DNA from: Ohtaekwangia koreensis
GTDB taxonomy: Bacteria > Bacteroidota > Bacteroidia > Cytophagales > Cyclobacteriaceae
Length of the DNA: 64,000 bases
Assembly (NCBI RefSeq): GCF_900167975.1
Contig: NZ_FUZU01000001.1
Coordinates: forward strand, 840,580-904,579
Direction of reading: 5' to 3'
This document shows positions 44,878 through 53,219 of the stretch, one piece after another (the first letter of the stretch is position 1; each line of letters opens with the position of its first letter). The position numbers and the translations under genes are program-made. A model generated the notes under the pieces. The model saw nothing but the letters and a program-made list of their open reading frames with translations. It did no database searches and was not told the DNA's origin.

Positions 44878-45590
44878 GCTTTTGTTTTTCTTCCGGTACT
44901 TAGCTTCACTTGTGTTTCGCGTACTGCTATACGTGGAAGTGTATTTTTATACTCGTAGATATAGTCTTCTACTAATTTTCGATGATGCTTCACCATGCTT
45001 CTCAGAAGCCACGATATAGCTTTGGTGATCAGTATTTCTTTTTCAGCTTTTAACCGATCTATATTCTCGATTGCTATAGCGGCTAGTCTTTCATCGGCAT
45101 GCTTGCTCAATGGAGAGCAAAGTAATACGAGTGATGCCCTGCGCTTCTGAATGTTTTTACTCTTTGAAAATTTGGAAAGTAACGAGGCCCATTTTTTCCA
45201 GTTACGAGAGATCTCTGTAGAGGTATAGGTTCCCGTGCAAACGGCATCAACTTCTGCCCAGCCAATTAAATGATCGAGCCACTGGTCGAATAGTTTAGGA
45301 TCAAAGGTTCGTTGGTCTTGTGTGGAGTAATCGAGTAACATACCGGCCATCCATTTCTCGGTAGAAGATTTACCTCCAATCAGACTCGTGAGAAGTTTAG
45401 CAAATGCATCCACGGGTAAGTCGCGATGGCTGCGCATCCATTCTTTGGCAATGGTTCGTAACACTGGAGCGCTGATGGCATAGCGGGGATGTGCATTGCC
45501 AAGGTAACTATCCAGAAACGTATGCTCGGTTCCCTGGCCAGCGTTTACCTGAATGGCTTTGAGAATTTCTTTGTGGTGGCGGTCCATCAA
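44868..45590 (-). CDS. DNA alkylation repair protein (AlkD-like HEAT-repeat family)
   Basis: The 240-residue protein is all-helical with HEAT-like repeats: ISAPVLRTIAKEWMR near residue 38, WAEVDAVCTGTYT near 92, and KAISWLLRSMVKHHRKLVEDYI, quoted as KAISWLLRSMVKHH, near 188. These are the features of the AlkC/AlkD family that excise or bind alkylated bases such as 3- and 7-methyl purines. The conserved W..VD and W.L.R positions are present. It ends 7 bp before the next minus-strand gene starts its own stop, so the two may share a transcript. Confidence 0.85.
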   Translation of the reverse strand: MMDRHHKEILKAIQVNAGQGTEHTFLDSYLGNAHPRYAISAPVLRTIAKEWMRSHRDLPVDAFAKLLTSLIGGKSSTEKWMAGMLLDYSTQDQRTFDPKLFDQWLDHLIGWAEVDAVCTGTYTSTEISRNWKKWASLLSKFSKSKNIQKRRASLVLLCSPLSKHADERLAAIAIENIDRLKAEKEILITKAISWLLRSMVKHHRKLVEDYIYEYKNTLPRIAVRETQVKLSTGRKTKAKD

Positions 45591-45597
45591 AATATAG

Positions 45598-46563
45598 TTA
45601 GTCTTTCAGCTTCCGGATCAATTCACGGTCAAGCTCCGGGCCATCGGTAAGTGCTTTGCTGATCTTGCTGACAACGTCATCGAGGTTGTGACTGGATTCT
45701 TTCAGATGCCGGAGAATTTCTTTTTCATTTTCTGATAACGAAGTTTTATTCAACAGATTGATCAATCCTAATATACTACACAGGGGACCCCGTAGCAAAT
45801 GAGAGTTGATGAAAGCATATTCGGCAAGTCGCTGATTATGATTTTCAAGTTCCTGTGTTCGCTTTGCAACACGTTCCTCCAATAGAAAATTAGCTTCTTC
45901 AAGCCGGTTGTTGATGGAGGTGATCTCTTCATTCTGATCTTTCAGCATTTTGTTTTGTTCCTCGATCTCGACCGTCATCAACTGAAGCGTGAGGTTCTGA
46001 TTTACCAGTCGTTTGTTAATAGCATGCTGTGTATAGCTGAACAGTATGGCTACCGTTGCCGTGATGAGTGTGAAGAGTACACCGCCCGCTGTAAACTGAG
46101 CAGGAGAGATCGTTACATCATAGGAACCTATATGTGTGTTTACGTAGATTCCATTCGCCACCATGAACGCTATTACAATAAAAGTAAGCGACATTGTTTC
46201 GAATGACCGTGTAAACATGGTGAGTAATAACGGAATAAGACCGATCCAGAAAACCCAGGTATGAAAGAATGTAGGATCGGAAAGGATCTGTGCCTGATTG
46301 ACAAGCAGTAAAAATAAAACGTTGATCACCACGAGGAGTTTGTGGCTCACCTTTTTGATTGATAATGCGAGAAGCAACGCAGGGGCTACTGCAAGAACGA
46401 CCAGGTAAGGAAGGGATATACTTCTGAAGTCAAATATTAATTCAAAGCATATACTGAATACGAAAAACAAAATGACAGCGAGCAGGTAGTAACGGAAGGC
46501 AATGACTCGTGATGCTTCCGCTCTGCCCTCCGGAGTATTCGTTTTTATTAAAAAATCAAGCAT
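45598..46563 (-). CDS. Histidine-kinase-like membrane protein lacking the ATPase domain
   Basis: The 321-residue protein has about six membrane helices (20-195), a coiled coil (about 205-245), and a HisKA-like dimerisation segment with INSHLLRGPLCSILGLINLL, quoted as NSHLLRGPLCSILG, where H255 is the candidate phosphoacceptor. It ends about 65 residues later with no N, G1 or G2 boxes, so there is no HATPase_c domain. It cannot phosphorylate itself unless a second kinase acts on it. Possibly an adaptor or phosphotransfer receptor. Start at 46563 is 138 bp from the divergent S41 protease gene. Confidence 0.8.
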   Translation of the reverse strand: MLDFLIKTNTPEGRAEASRVIAFRYYLLAVILFFVFSICFELIFDFRSISLPYLVVLAVAPALLLALSIKKVSHKLLVVINVLFLLLVNQAQILSDPTFFHTWVFWIGLIPLLLTMFTRSFETMSLTFIVIAFMVANGIYVNTHIGSYDVTISPAQFTAGGVLFTLITATVAILFSYTQHAINKRLVNQNLTLQLMTVEIEEQNKMLKDQNEEITSINNRLEEANFLLEERVAKRTQELENHNQRLAEYAFINSHLLRGPLCSILGLINLLNKTSLSENEKEILRHLKESSHNLDDVVSKISKALTDGPELDRELIRKLKD

Positions 46564-46701
46564 GTCTTCATCAACCCAGGTTACAATCCCGCTGAAATAA
46601 CTTAAAAATCTTCATTTGAACTAATAATTGGGCAGAGTATTTTTTTAGACGCTAAATATGGTATTTGATAGGAGTCATTATTTCTTGATCTTTCTGAAAT
46701 C

Positions 46702-48783
46702 ATGCGCTGGTTTTCATTCTTGTTTTTTACGCTTTGTTCGCTGACAGATATATATGCCCAGCGATCGCCTGATCCTGGAAAAGAAGCACGGTTACTCACC
46801 CGCATATTGCAAGAGCAACATTTGCAACCACGCGCCATCAATGATAAATTCTCCGCTGATGTGTTCAAGGTCTTTCTTGAAACGATTGATCCGGATAAAC
46901 TAATTTTCAGCGAGGCCGATTTAAAATCACTGGTAAAGTATAAAACACTTTTAGATGATGAGCTGAATGGTGATGGCTGGAATTTTCTAAATGAAATTAT
47001 ACCACTGTATCAGAAATGTTTGTTGAATACGGAGGAGATTGTGATAAAACAAACGAATGCACCATTGGTTAGTACCACGAATGAATACCTTGAGTATGAC
47101 ACAACGCACTGGGCATACGATGAACCCGAACGCATTGTGCGATGGAAGCGCTGGCTGAAGTATCAGATACTAGACAGGCTCACCGATCGACAAAAAGGCT
47201 ATAACGAAAGTGACGCAGATCTCTTTGCCCGCTATGAACCCGAAGTACGCCTTCGTGTAAAATCGTACGAACTCCGTTCCATTAAAAGAGTACTGAATCA
47301 TCCTTCCGGTTTTGACGCCTATATAACGGCTGCGTACTTTCAATGTATAGCATCTGTATTCGATCCGCATACAACCTATATGCCGATCACGGGCATGGAG
47401 AATTTTTTGTCATCACTTAGCACGGAAGGATATTATTTTGGTGTAACCCTCGATGAGAACGAACGTGGCGATGTGTTCATAACGGCATTGGCTCCGGGTG
47501 GCTCTGCGTGGAAGTCGGGTGAACTCCAAACTTCAGATGTACTGATCAATCTTACATGGGAAGGGCAGGAGCCTATCGATGTAACGGGTATATCATTGGA
47601 AGAAGCAAATGAAATACTGGCCGATAACAATCATCAGTCAATGAAATTTACGGTGCGCAAGCCCAGCGGCCTCACGACTTCCGTTACGCTTCGAAAAGAA
47701 AAAATCTCGCTGGAAGAGAATTATGCCAGAAGCTATTTACTCAAAGACAAGTATACTATAGGCTATATATCGCTTCCTGATTTTTATACACAATGGGGCG
47801 ATGACAGCGAGGGCACACACTGTGCGGAAGATGTAGCGAAGGAAATTATCAAACTGAAAAAGGAAAACATAGATGGGCTTATTATAGATGTACGCTATAA
47901 CGGAGGAGGTTCCTTACAAGAGGCTGCAGCGATGGCTGGAATTTTTATTGATGAAGGCCCACTGGGATTTTTGAAGGGCAAAGATCCGAATGCGATTATA
48001 CTAAAAGATATGACTCGCGGAACGATTTACGATGGGCCGCTGATACTGATGGTGAACGGCCAGAGTGCATCAGCTTCAGAATTTCTCGCAGCTGTTTTAC
48101 AGGACTATAATCGTGCTGTGATTGTTGGGAGCCGCACGTTTGGAAAAGCGACTGCACAGAATTTCTTTCCATTGGATTCTGCTCAGGGAGCACCGTCATT
48201 GCAAACACTCCAGGGACAAGGATATGCCAGCATCACTACCGATAAGATATACCGCGTTACCGGAAAAGCGGTGCAGGGTAAAGGTATACGTCCAGATGTT
48301 TTGCTTCCGGATATGCTCGATGCGCTGATGATCCGTGAATCCGATTTGCCATTCGCATTACCCAACGATTCTCTTCCCCGCAAAGCAAGCTATAGACCTT
48401 TGTCGGCATTGCCGTTGCGCACTATAAAACGAAACAGTGAGACACGCATCCGGAGTACAGAATCATTTCAACACGTTGTAAAAAGTCTTCAATGGCTTAC
48501 AGATGAATTGAAAAAGAAGAATCAGCCTTTACTGTTGTCTTGGGAGTTCTTCAGTAAGGAAAATAAAGATCATGAAGCACGCTATGCGGCATTGGAAAAA
48601 TTGCTGGACCAGCGGGCCGGAAATTATGAGGTTATCAACAGTTCTTTAGATCAGCAACGGATGGTGGTCGATGACTATAGCAATAAGTTTAACGCCACCT
48701 GGATTAGAAATCTCAGAAAAGATATTTATTTAGCAGAAGCTTTCAGGGTCATGACCGACCTGATTGAGATCAAACATAAATGA
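46702..48783 (+). CDS. S41 family C-terminal processing peptidase (Prc/Tsp type)
   Basis: The 693-residue protein has a signal peptide (cleavage near IYAQR), an N-terminal helical domain, a PDZ domain (about 235-320, APGGSAWKSGEL), and the S41 protease core. The catalytic serine is in NGQSASASEF (about residue 455) and the lysine in GSRTFGKATAQN (about 480). A C-terminal DUF3340-like helical part completes the architecture of periplasmic Tsp/Prc. These proteases trim or degrade periplasmic proteins, including some cell-wall hydrolases. It is monocistronic and divergent from the kinase-like gene. Confidence 0.94.
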   Translation: MRWFSFLFFTLCSLTDIYAQRSPDPGKEARLLTRILQEQHLQPRAINDKFSADVFKVFLETIDPDKLIFSEADLKSLVKYKTLLDDELNGDGWNFLNEIIPLYQKCLLNTEEIVIKQTNAPLVSTTNEYLEYDTTHWAYDEPERIVRWKRWLKYQILDRLTDRQKGYNESDADLFARYEPEVRLRVKSYELRSIKRVLNHPSGFDAYITAAYFQCIASVFDPHTTYMPITGMENFLSSLSTEGYYFGVTLDENERGDVFITALAPGGSAWKSGELQTSDVLINLTWEGQEPIDVTGISLEEANEILADNNHQSMKFTVRKPSGLTTSVTLRKEKISLEENYARSYLLKDKYTIGYISLPDFYTQWGDDSEGTHCAEDVAKEIIKLKKENIDGLIIDVRYNGGGSLQEAAAMAGIFIDEGPLGFLKGKDPNAIILKDMTRGTIYDGPLILMVNGQSASASEFLAAVLQDYNRAVIVGSRTFGKATAQNFFPLDSAQGAPSLQTLQGQGYASITTDKIYRVTGKAVQGKGIRPDVLLPDMLDALMIRESDLPFALPNDSLPRKASYRPLSALPLRTIKRNSETRIRSTESFQHVVKSLQWLTDELKKKNQPLLLSWEFFSKENKDHEARYAALEKLLDQRAGNYEVINSSLDQQRMVVDDYSNKFNATWIRNLRKDIYLAEAFRVMTDLIEIKHK

Positions 48784-48856
48784 TCTGACAGCGTTATACG
48801 GTAATACATTTTGATGATTGATAATTTATAAGCAATAATTAATTCATTTATATTTC

Positions 48857-50002
48857 ATGACAGAAAAGCAAGTACATATTCTTATTGGTTGTGCAGACGC
48901 ACGTGACCTGAGCCAGGTACAATTGGATGCGATTGATAAGGTTACAGCGGAATTCCGCGATATGAGCATCGAGGTGGAGCTGCACGTTATCCGTGCAGCA
49001 GGCTCCTTTGTAACGCCCGATATAGTAATGGATATCAAACGGACGATCGAGCAGGCGCAGCGAGCATCAGACCCGTTGTTGCCGATCAGCTATTATATAC
49101 ATATACAGACGCATGGTCACCTTACCGAAGATTCCAATGATCACTATATCAGTCACGTTCATGACCTTAAGATAGTGGAAGGTTCTCCGTTGAACTGCGG
49201 TATGCTGGGTGCTTCCGGTGTGGGCATCGAGATTGAGCAGATGATTGTGGAAGAAAAACCGGTGATCACCATCAAAGGTCGTGCTGTGGTAGTTGACAAC
49301 GACACAAAGATTAAATACCTGCTACAGGAATATTATGCATACGATGGCTATCTCGCAGGCGACTGGATCAAGAGTATAGATTTACTTCGCACACATCCGC
49401 GTCATCAGCGTACGGTGTTGGAGAAAGCTATAGCGGTCGACCCGGAATTGAAAATGCTTCGTATACAGATTACTTGTGGTATCATGGACTACGCTATACA
49501 TTCACTGATCCGCGTGGATGACGGTGATCCGTCTGTTCCGTACTGGGATACCGTGCAAACCGAAATACGCAAGCATACTCAAAATGACAGGAGTGCAAAA
49601 GAGATGCTGATCAATCAGTCGGCAAAACAAAAACCGCTTGCAGGGTTGCTTTGTATGAGCGATCCGCGTATGTCGTCACGGTTGTTGGCAGCGAACTACT
49701 ATATGCGTCATAAAAACATTCAACATACCGGAGATTACTTGCCCAATACAGTTTTTAATATCACCGGAAGTTCATTCGATATACCGCAAACACCCTTTGG
49801 GCCGTATGTTATAGCAGGATTCTTCTATGCAGTAAAACATCTTCACCTGGTAGACCAGATGGTGATGGGCTATAATGAAGATCAGACAGATCGCATTATA
49901 AAGAAAATCAAGAATGACCCCATCATGCGCATGATCGTGCAAAAGTTTGATGTCAACCTGATTGCGATCAACCAACTCGAACTTCAACAGGAAGAAGCTT
50001 AA
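48857..50002 (+). CDS. Conserved hypothetical protein with beta-carbonic-anhydrase-like N-terminal motifs
   Basis: The 381-residue protein has, in its first 90 residues, IGCADARDLS (C12, D14, R16), VIRAAGSFVTPD (44-55) and YYIHIQTHGHL (79-89). The order and spacing resemble beta-carbonic anhydrases, in which CxDxR, RNAG and HxxC supply zinc ligands and the active site. The second cysteine ligand of HxxC is absent; GHLTE stands in its place, and candidate alternatives are further on (NCGML near 117). The remaining 290 residues do not match a family I recognise. Cytoplasmic. It may be a divergent zinc enzyme or an inactive derivative. Confidence 0.6.
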   Translation: MTEKQVHILIGCADARDLSQVQLDAIDKVTAEFRDMSIEVELHVIRAAGSFVTPDIVMDIKRTIEQAQRASDPLLPISYYIHIQTHGHLTEDSNDHYISHVHDLKIVEGSPLNCGMLGASGVGIEIEQMIVEEKPVITIKGRAVVVDNDTKIKYLLQEYYAYDGYLAGDWIKSIDLLRTHPRHQRTVLEKAIAVDPELKMLRIQITCGIMDYAIHSLIRVDDGDPSVPYWDTVQTEIRKHTQNDRSAKEMLINQSAKQKPLAGLLCMSDPRMSSRLLAANYYMRHKNIQHTGDYLPNTVFNITGSSFDIPQTPFGPYVIAGFFYAVKHLHLVDQMVMGYNEDQTDRIIKKIKNDPIMRMIVQKFDVNLIAINQLELQQEEA

Positions 50003-50009
50003 TAAAGTA

Positions 50010-50039
50010 TATAGCCATTTAGATTTTCAGATGGCTATA
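50010..50039. terminator. Hairpin between converging genes
   Basis: TATAGCCAT (50010-50018) and ATGGCTATA (50031-50039) form a 9-bp stem with a 12-nt loop between the converging carbonic-anhydrase-like and Nif3-like genes. The following T-tract is weak. Confidence 0.5.
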
Positions 50040-50053
50040 GTATAGATATACTT

Positions 50054-51010
50054 TTACATAAACGTAAAAGGGTTTCGGGCCGGCACATGTGTAATGGTGA
50101 GGCCCGGAACTTTTGGTTGCAGCCAGGGCACCAGCCACTGCATACCGGGCTCTTCGCTCACAGCATGCCCCAAAACAATAAGAGATCGCTTTATACCTAT
50201 AGATTGCAAGTCGCGCATATACTCACTGGTTTCCCATTCACTCAGTTCTCCACCAATCAATACATCCGGTTTCACTTGTTGCAGTGCATCAATTTGCCTT
50301 CGTCCACCCGGTGCTCCTGGTAATAATAAAATGCGCTTGCATTCCTGTGCAGGGTTGCCCATTACGCGCACGGTGTGTATACCGAGTTTTGATTTTACAT
50401 GCGTTACAATTTGTTGAAGTGATGTAGGTGGAAGGTTGATCACGTGAAGTTCTTCCGGGTCTGCATATTTTTCCCAACCCAAGGTTGTGAGTACACCCAT
50501 TTGCACGCCATCCGGACGATGAGAATGCCAATAATCATGAAAGCGCCAAACGGCAATGTTGTGTTTTTTTAGCAGGCTATATTTATACTGATATACTTCG
50601 TCTTTCTCCAGCCAGTCGGTATCGTCACGGTGATTGTAGAACGTGGGCTCATGTGCAATGATGAAGTTAGCGTTCAGCGCGATTGCTTTTTCAATGACGG
50701 GTATCGTTGCAAAACTTGTTGTTACTATACCCGTTACCAGTTGATCTGGAATTCCGGATTTTAATGTGTCCACCGTTCCTGAAATTGGCAAGCGTGGTAT
50801 TTCTTTTAGGATCAAGTCAATTACCTGTTGCACCGTGAGTGGAGGTGAGGGCTGATCTATAGGGCGGGTGAATCCTGTAACAGGTGCCATGAAGAGTGCT
50901 GAGGCGCTGATCGCCTTTGTGACAGTAGAGATAAATTCTCTTCTTCTCCATATACCATAATCACCATCGTTCATGCTGGTTAATTTCGTGATCTTTGAAT
51001 GCTTACTCAT
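50054..51010 (-). CDS. Nif3-like dinuclear-metal protein with twin-arginine signal
   Basis: The 318-residue protein carries WRRREFISTVTKAISASALF (residues 21-40), a twin-arginine signal-like segment with a hydrophobic stretch. The rest is a Nif3/DUF34 domain with metal-binding IIAHEPTFYNHRD (about 116-128) and LGHAVSEEP (about 285-293) motifs. Nif3 proteins form hexamers with two metal ions per site; their enzymatic role is unsettled and most are cytoplasmic, so an exported member is unusual. A 58-residue ORF lies 30 nt upstream on the same strand. Confidence 0.85.
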   Translation of the reverse strand: MSKHSKITKLTSMNDGDYGIWRRREFISTVTKAISASALFMAPVTGFTRPIDQPSPPLTVQQVIDLILKEIPRLPISGTVDTLKSGIPDQLVTGIVTTSFATIPVIEKAIALNANFIIAHEPTFYNHRDDTDWLEKDEVYQYKYSLLKKHNIAVWRFHDYWHSHRPDGVQMGVLTTLGWEKYADPEELHVINLPPTSLQQIVTHVKSKLGIHTVRVMGNPAQECKRILLLPGAPGGRRQIDALQQVKPDVLIGGELSEWETSEYMRDLQSIGIKRSLIVLGHAVSEEPGMQWLVPWLQPKVPGLTITHVPARNPFTFM

Positions 51011-51040
51011 TTCGTGTCAGGTTTTACGAATCAATATATC

Positions 51041-51217
51041 TTATTTTTTTTGAATTCCTGATTCTTCGTTTGCGACCCGATGGGCCATATTCATACTATA
51101 TAGCTGGAGCGACATTCCGGCAAGAGCCGTTGTGCATTCAGCAATCTTAACACTGCGTTGATCAATTATTTGTTGCCGGTCATATTCAGGATGGTAACTC
51201 GCACTGGATTTTTTCAT
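51041..51217 (-). CDS. Possible 58-residue protein upstream of the Nif3-like gene
   Basis: This frame runs from ATG 51217 to TAA 51041 and codes for a hydrophilic, helical peptide (MKKSSASYHPEYDRQQIIDQ ... GIQKK). Codon choice looks like the neighbours and it is followed 30 nt later by the Nif3-like gene on the same strand. Its start codon lies inside a perfect palindrome shared with the divergent kinase start. No family recognised. Confidence 0.4.
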   Translation of the reverse strand: MKKSSASYHPEYDRQQIIDQRSVKIAECTTALAGMSLQLYSMNMAHRVANEESGIQKK

Positions 51218-51230
51218 ACCTTAAGGTATG
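51215..51230. promoter_or_regulatory. Perfect 16-nt palindrome covering two divergent start codons
   Basis: CATACCTTAAGGTATG is a complete inverted repeat. Its first three bases are the complement of the ATG of the 58-residue ORF, and its last three are the predicted ATG of the LytS-type kinase. It could be a regulator site, or one of the two starts may be further downstream (for example ATG 51243 for the kinase). Confidence 0.4.
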
Positions 51231-52412
51231 GTGAAGTCTCTGATGGGCGATTTCCGAAAGCTCAATGACGTAAGCGTTTTCCCGGTTATCAAGCAATCAA
51301 GGTATAACTGGTTTTGGAAGTATAAGCTTTATCACTTACCCTTTTGGTTTACCTACCATGTCATGTGGTGGACGCTCACCATCGGCAGTTTCTCGCAAAC
51401 AGCCAATAACATTTTATACTCTCCATACTCTGTAAAATTTTTCTTTTATGTAGTCTTTCAGGCAATAGGTGTATACTTCAATTTGTATTTTCTTATACCT
51501 CGATTTCTTGAGAAAGGGCGTTATGTTCAGTATATAGGTTTACTGGTACTAACGATGCTTTGCACGGCTATACTTATTGTTCCTGGATATTATGTGAGCG
51601 CCTGGTTGTCTGGTTATACGTTGAAAGAACTATATAACGTTGATCCTGAGAATTACGCTTTCTTTTTTCAGATGAACACGTTCCCTTCTACAGTTGCCAG
51701 TATGACGTTGGGGATGAGTGTGAAGTTAACCAAGAACTGGATCAAGGCCCGGAGAAGAGAACAATCATTGGAGAAAGAAAAGTTGGAGACTGAATTGAAA
51801 TTTCTGAAGTCTCAGTTCAATCCTCATTTTCTTTTCAATACTATAAATTCAATTTTTGTTTTAATTCATAAGAACCCGGTGATGGCTTCTGAGTCGCTCG
51901 CTAAATTTTCTGACTTACTGCGTTACCAGCTATATGAATGTAACGAACAGCAAATTCCGTTGGAGCAAGAGTTGACTTACCTGGAGAATTTTATTGAGTT
52001 GGAGAAGCTGCGACAAGATGATGGTAACTTTAAGTTAACGATTCAATTCGAGCAGCCGTATTCTGGTGATCTGAGTATTGCGCCCTTTGTACTGATGCCG
52101 TTTATCGAGAATGCTTTTAAGCATGTATCACAACGGAAAGACCAGACGAACTGGATCCGGATGAATCTTCGTTTTGATAAACAGCAATTATACTTTACTA
52201 TCACGAATAGCATTTCAGTGATCAATAATTCTTCTGAGCTTATGGCGTATAGTGGTATAGGACTTAAAAATGTAAAGCGAAGACTCGATTTGATTTATCC
52301 GGAAGGGCATGAATTGCAAATACAAAAAGATAGTGAACAGTTTGAGGTAACGCTCCGGCTGGATCTCCACAAACAAAAGGCTTCGGAGCCAGTACCAATG
52401 CCAGTCCGGTAG
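51228..52412 (+). CDS. LytS-type sensor histidine kinase (His_kinase/HATPase)
   Basis: The 394-residue protein has four to five N-terminal membrane helices (about 45-165), then a short coiled coil and the LytS-type His_kinase domain with FLKSQFNPHFLFNTINSI, the phosphoacceptor histidine near 199. A compact HATPase domain with FIENAFKHVSQRKD and GIGLKNVKRRLDLIYPEGH (quoted as GIGLKNVKRRLDL) follows. It pairs with the LytTR regulator 32 nt downstream. The sensed signal is unknown. The predicted ATG sits in a palindrome, so the true start may be ATG 51243. Confidence 0.92.
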   Translation: MVKSLMGDFRKLNDVSVFPVIKQSRYNWFWKYKLYHLPFWFTYHVMWWTLTIGSFSQTANNILYSPYSVKFFFYVVFQAIGVYFNLYFLIPRFLEKGRYVQYIGLLVLTMLCTAILIVPGYYVSAWLSGYTLKELYNVDPENYAFFFQMNTFPSTVASMTLGMSVKLTKNWIKARRREQSLEKEKLETELKFLKSQFNPHFLFNTINSIFVLIHKNPVMASESLAKFSDLLRYQLYECNEQQIPLEQELTYLENFIELEKLRQDDGNFKLTIQFEQPYSGDLSIAPFVLMPFIENAFKHVSQRKDQTNWIRMNLRFDKQQLYFTITNSISVINNSSELMAYSGIGLKNVKRRLDLIYPEGHELQIQKDSEQFEVTLRLDLHKQKASEPVPMPVR

Positions 52413-52444
52413 AGAGAATTAATTTCGTTTTTAAAGTATATAAC

Positions 52445-53179
52445 ATGATGTTAAAATGTGTAGCGATTGATGACGAACCGCTGGCCCGCGAGTGCATTAC
52501 AAACTATATACAGGAAGTTGATTTTTTGACCCTTGCGGGAACAGGCAGTAATCCTGTTGATCTGACGCGATTGCTGGATGAGCAAGCTATAGATTTAATC
52601 TTCCTGGATATACAAATGCCCATCATCAGCGGTATAGAGTTTCTAAAGATGGTTCAAAACCCACCCATGGTTATCATTACCACAGCTTATCCGAGTTATG
52701 CGCTGGAAGGATTTCAACTCGATGTGTTGGATTATCTGGTTAAACCAATTACGTTCAGTCGCTTTTTTAAAGCCGTTACCAAAGCTAAAGATTATCATCA
52801 GCTTCTCTCCAGACCTGCCGTGTCCGAGATTTCGGATAAAATCGTTTTAACTGCAGATTATTTTTTTATCAAATGTGACTATAAATACGAACGGATTTAC
52901 TTTAATGATATTCTCTATATACAGGCGATGCAGAATTACATCACCATCTATACCACCAAAGGTAAATACATGACGTTGTTGTATCTGAAAAGTATTGAGG
53001 AGAAGTTGGACGGTCAGCAATTTATCCGCGTACACAAATCATATATAGTGTCCATTCCTAAAATAGAGTCCATTGAAAATAATGAAATCGTCATGCAGTC
53101 ATTTCGTATACCGATTAGCCGCAGCTATCACGATGAAGTTATTGATCGGGTAGTAAACGACCGGCTTTGGAAAAAGTAA
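52445..53179 (+). CDS. LytTR-family response regulator
   Basis: The 244-residue protein has a receiver domain with the acidic pair in AIDDEP (9-10), phosphoacceptor D55 in FLDIQMP and the conserved lysine in DYLVKPI. A C-terminal LytTR DNA-binding domain (about 140-244) has YIQAMQNYITIYTTKGKY, quoted as IQAMQNYITIYTTKG, and FIRVHKSYIV. It is the cognate partner of the kinase just upstream. LytTR regulators bind imperfect direct repeats upstream of target genes, and no target site was identified here. Confidence 0.94.
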   Translation: MMLKCVAIDDEPLARECITNYIQEVDFLTLAGTGSNPVDLTRLLDEQAIDLIFLDIQMPIISGIEFLKMVQNPPMVIITTAYPSYALEGFQLDVLDYLVKPITFSRFFKAVTKAKDYHQLLSRPAVSEISDKIVLTADYFFIKCDYKYERIYFNDILYIQAMQNYITIYTTKGKYMTLLYLKSIEEKLDGQQFIRVHKSYIVSIPKIESIENNEIVMQSFRIPISRSYHDEVIDRVVNDRLWKK

Positions 53180-53219
53180 ATGCAATCGCTGCATTTGGTA
53201 ATAGTGAATAGGTACAAGT

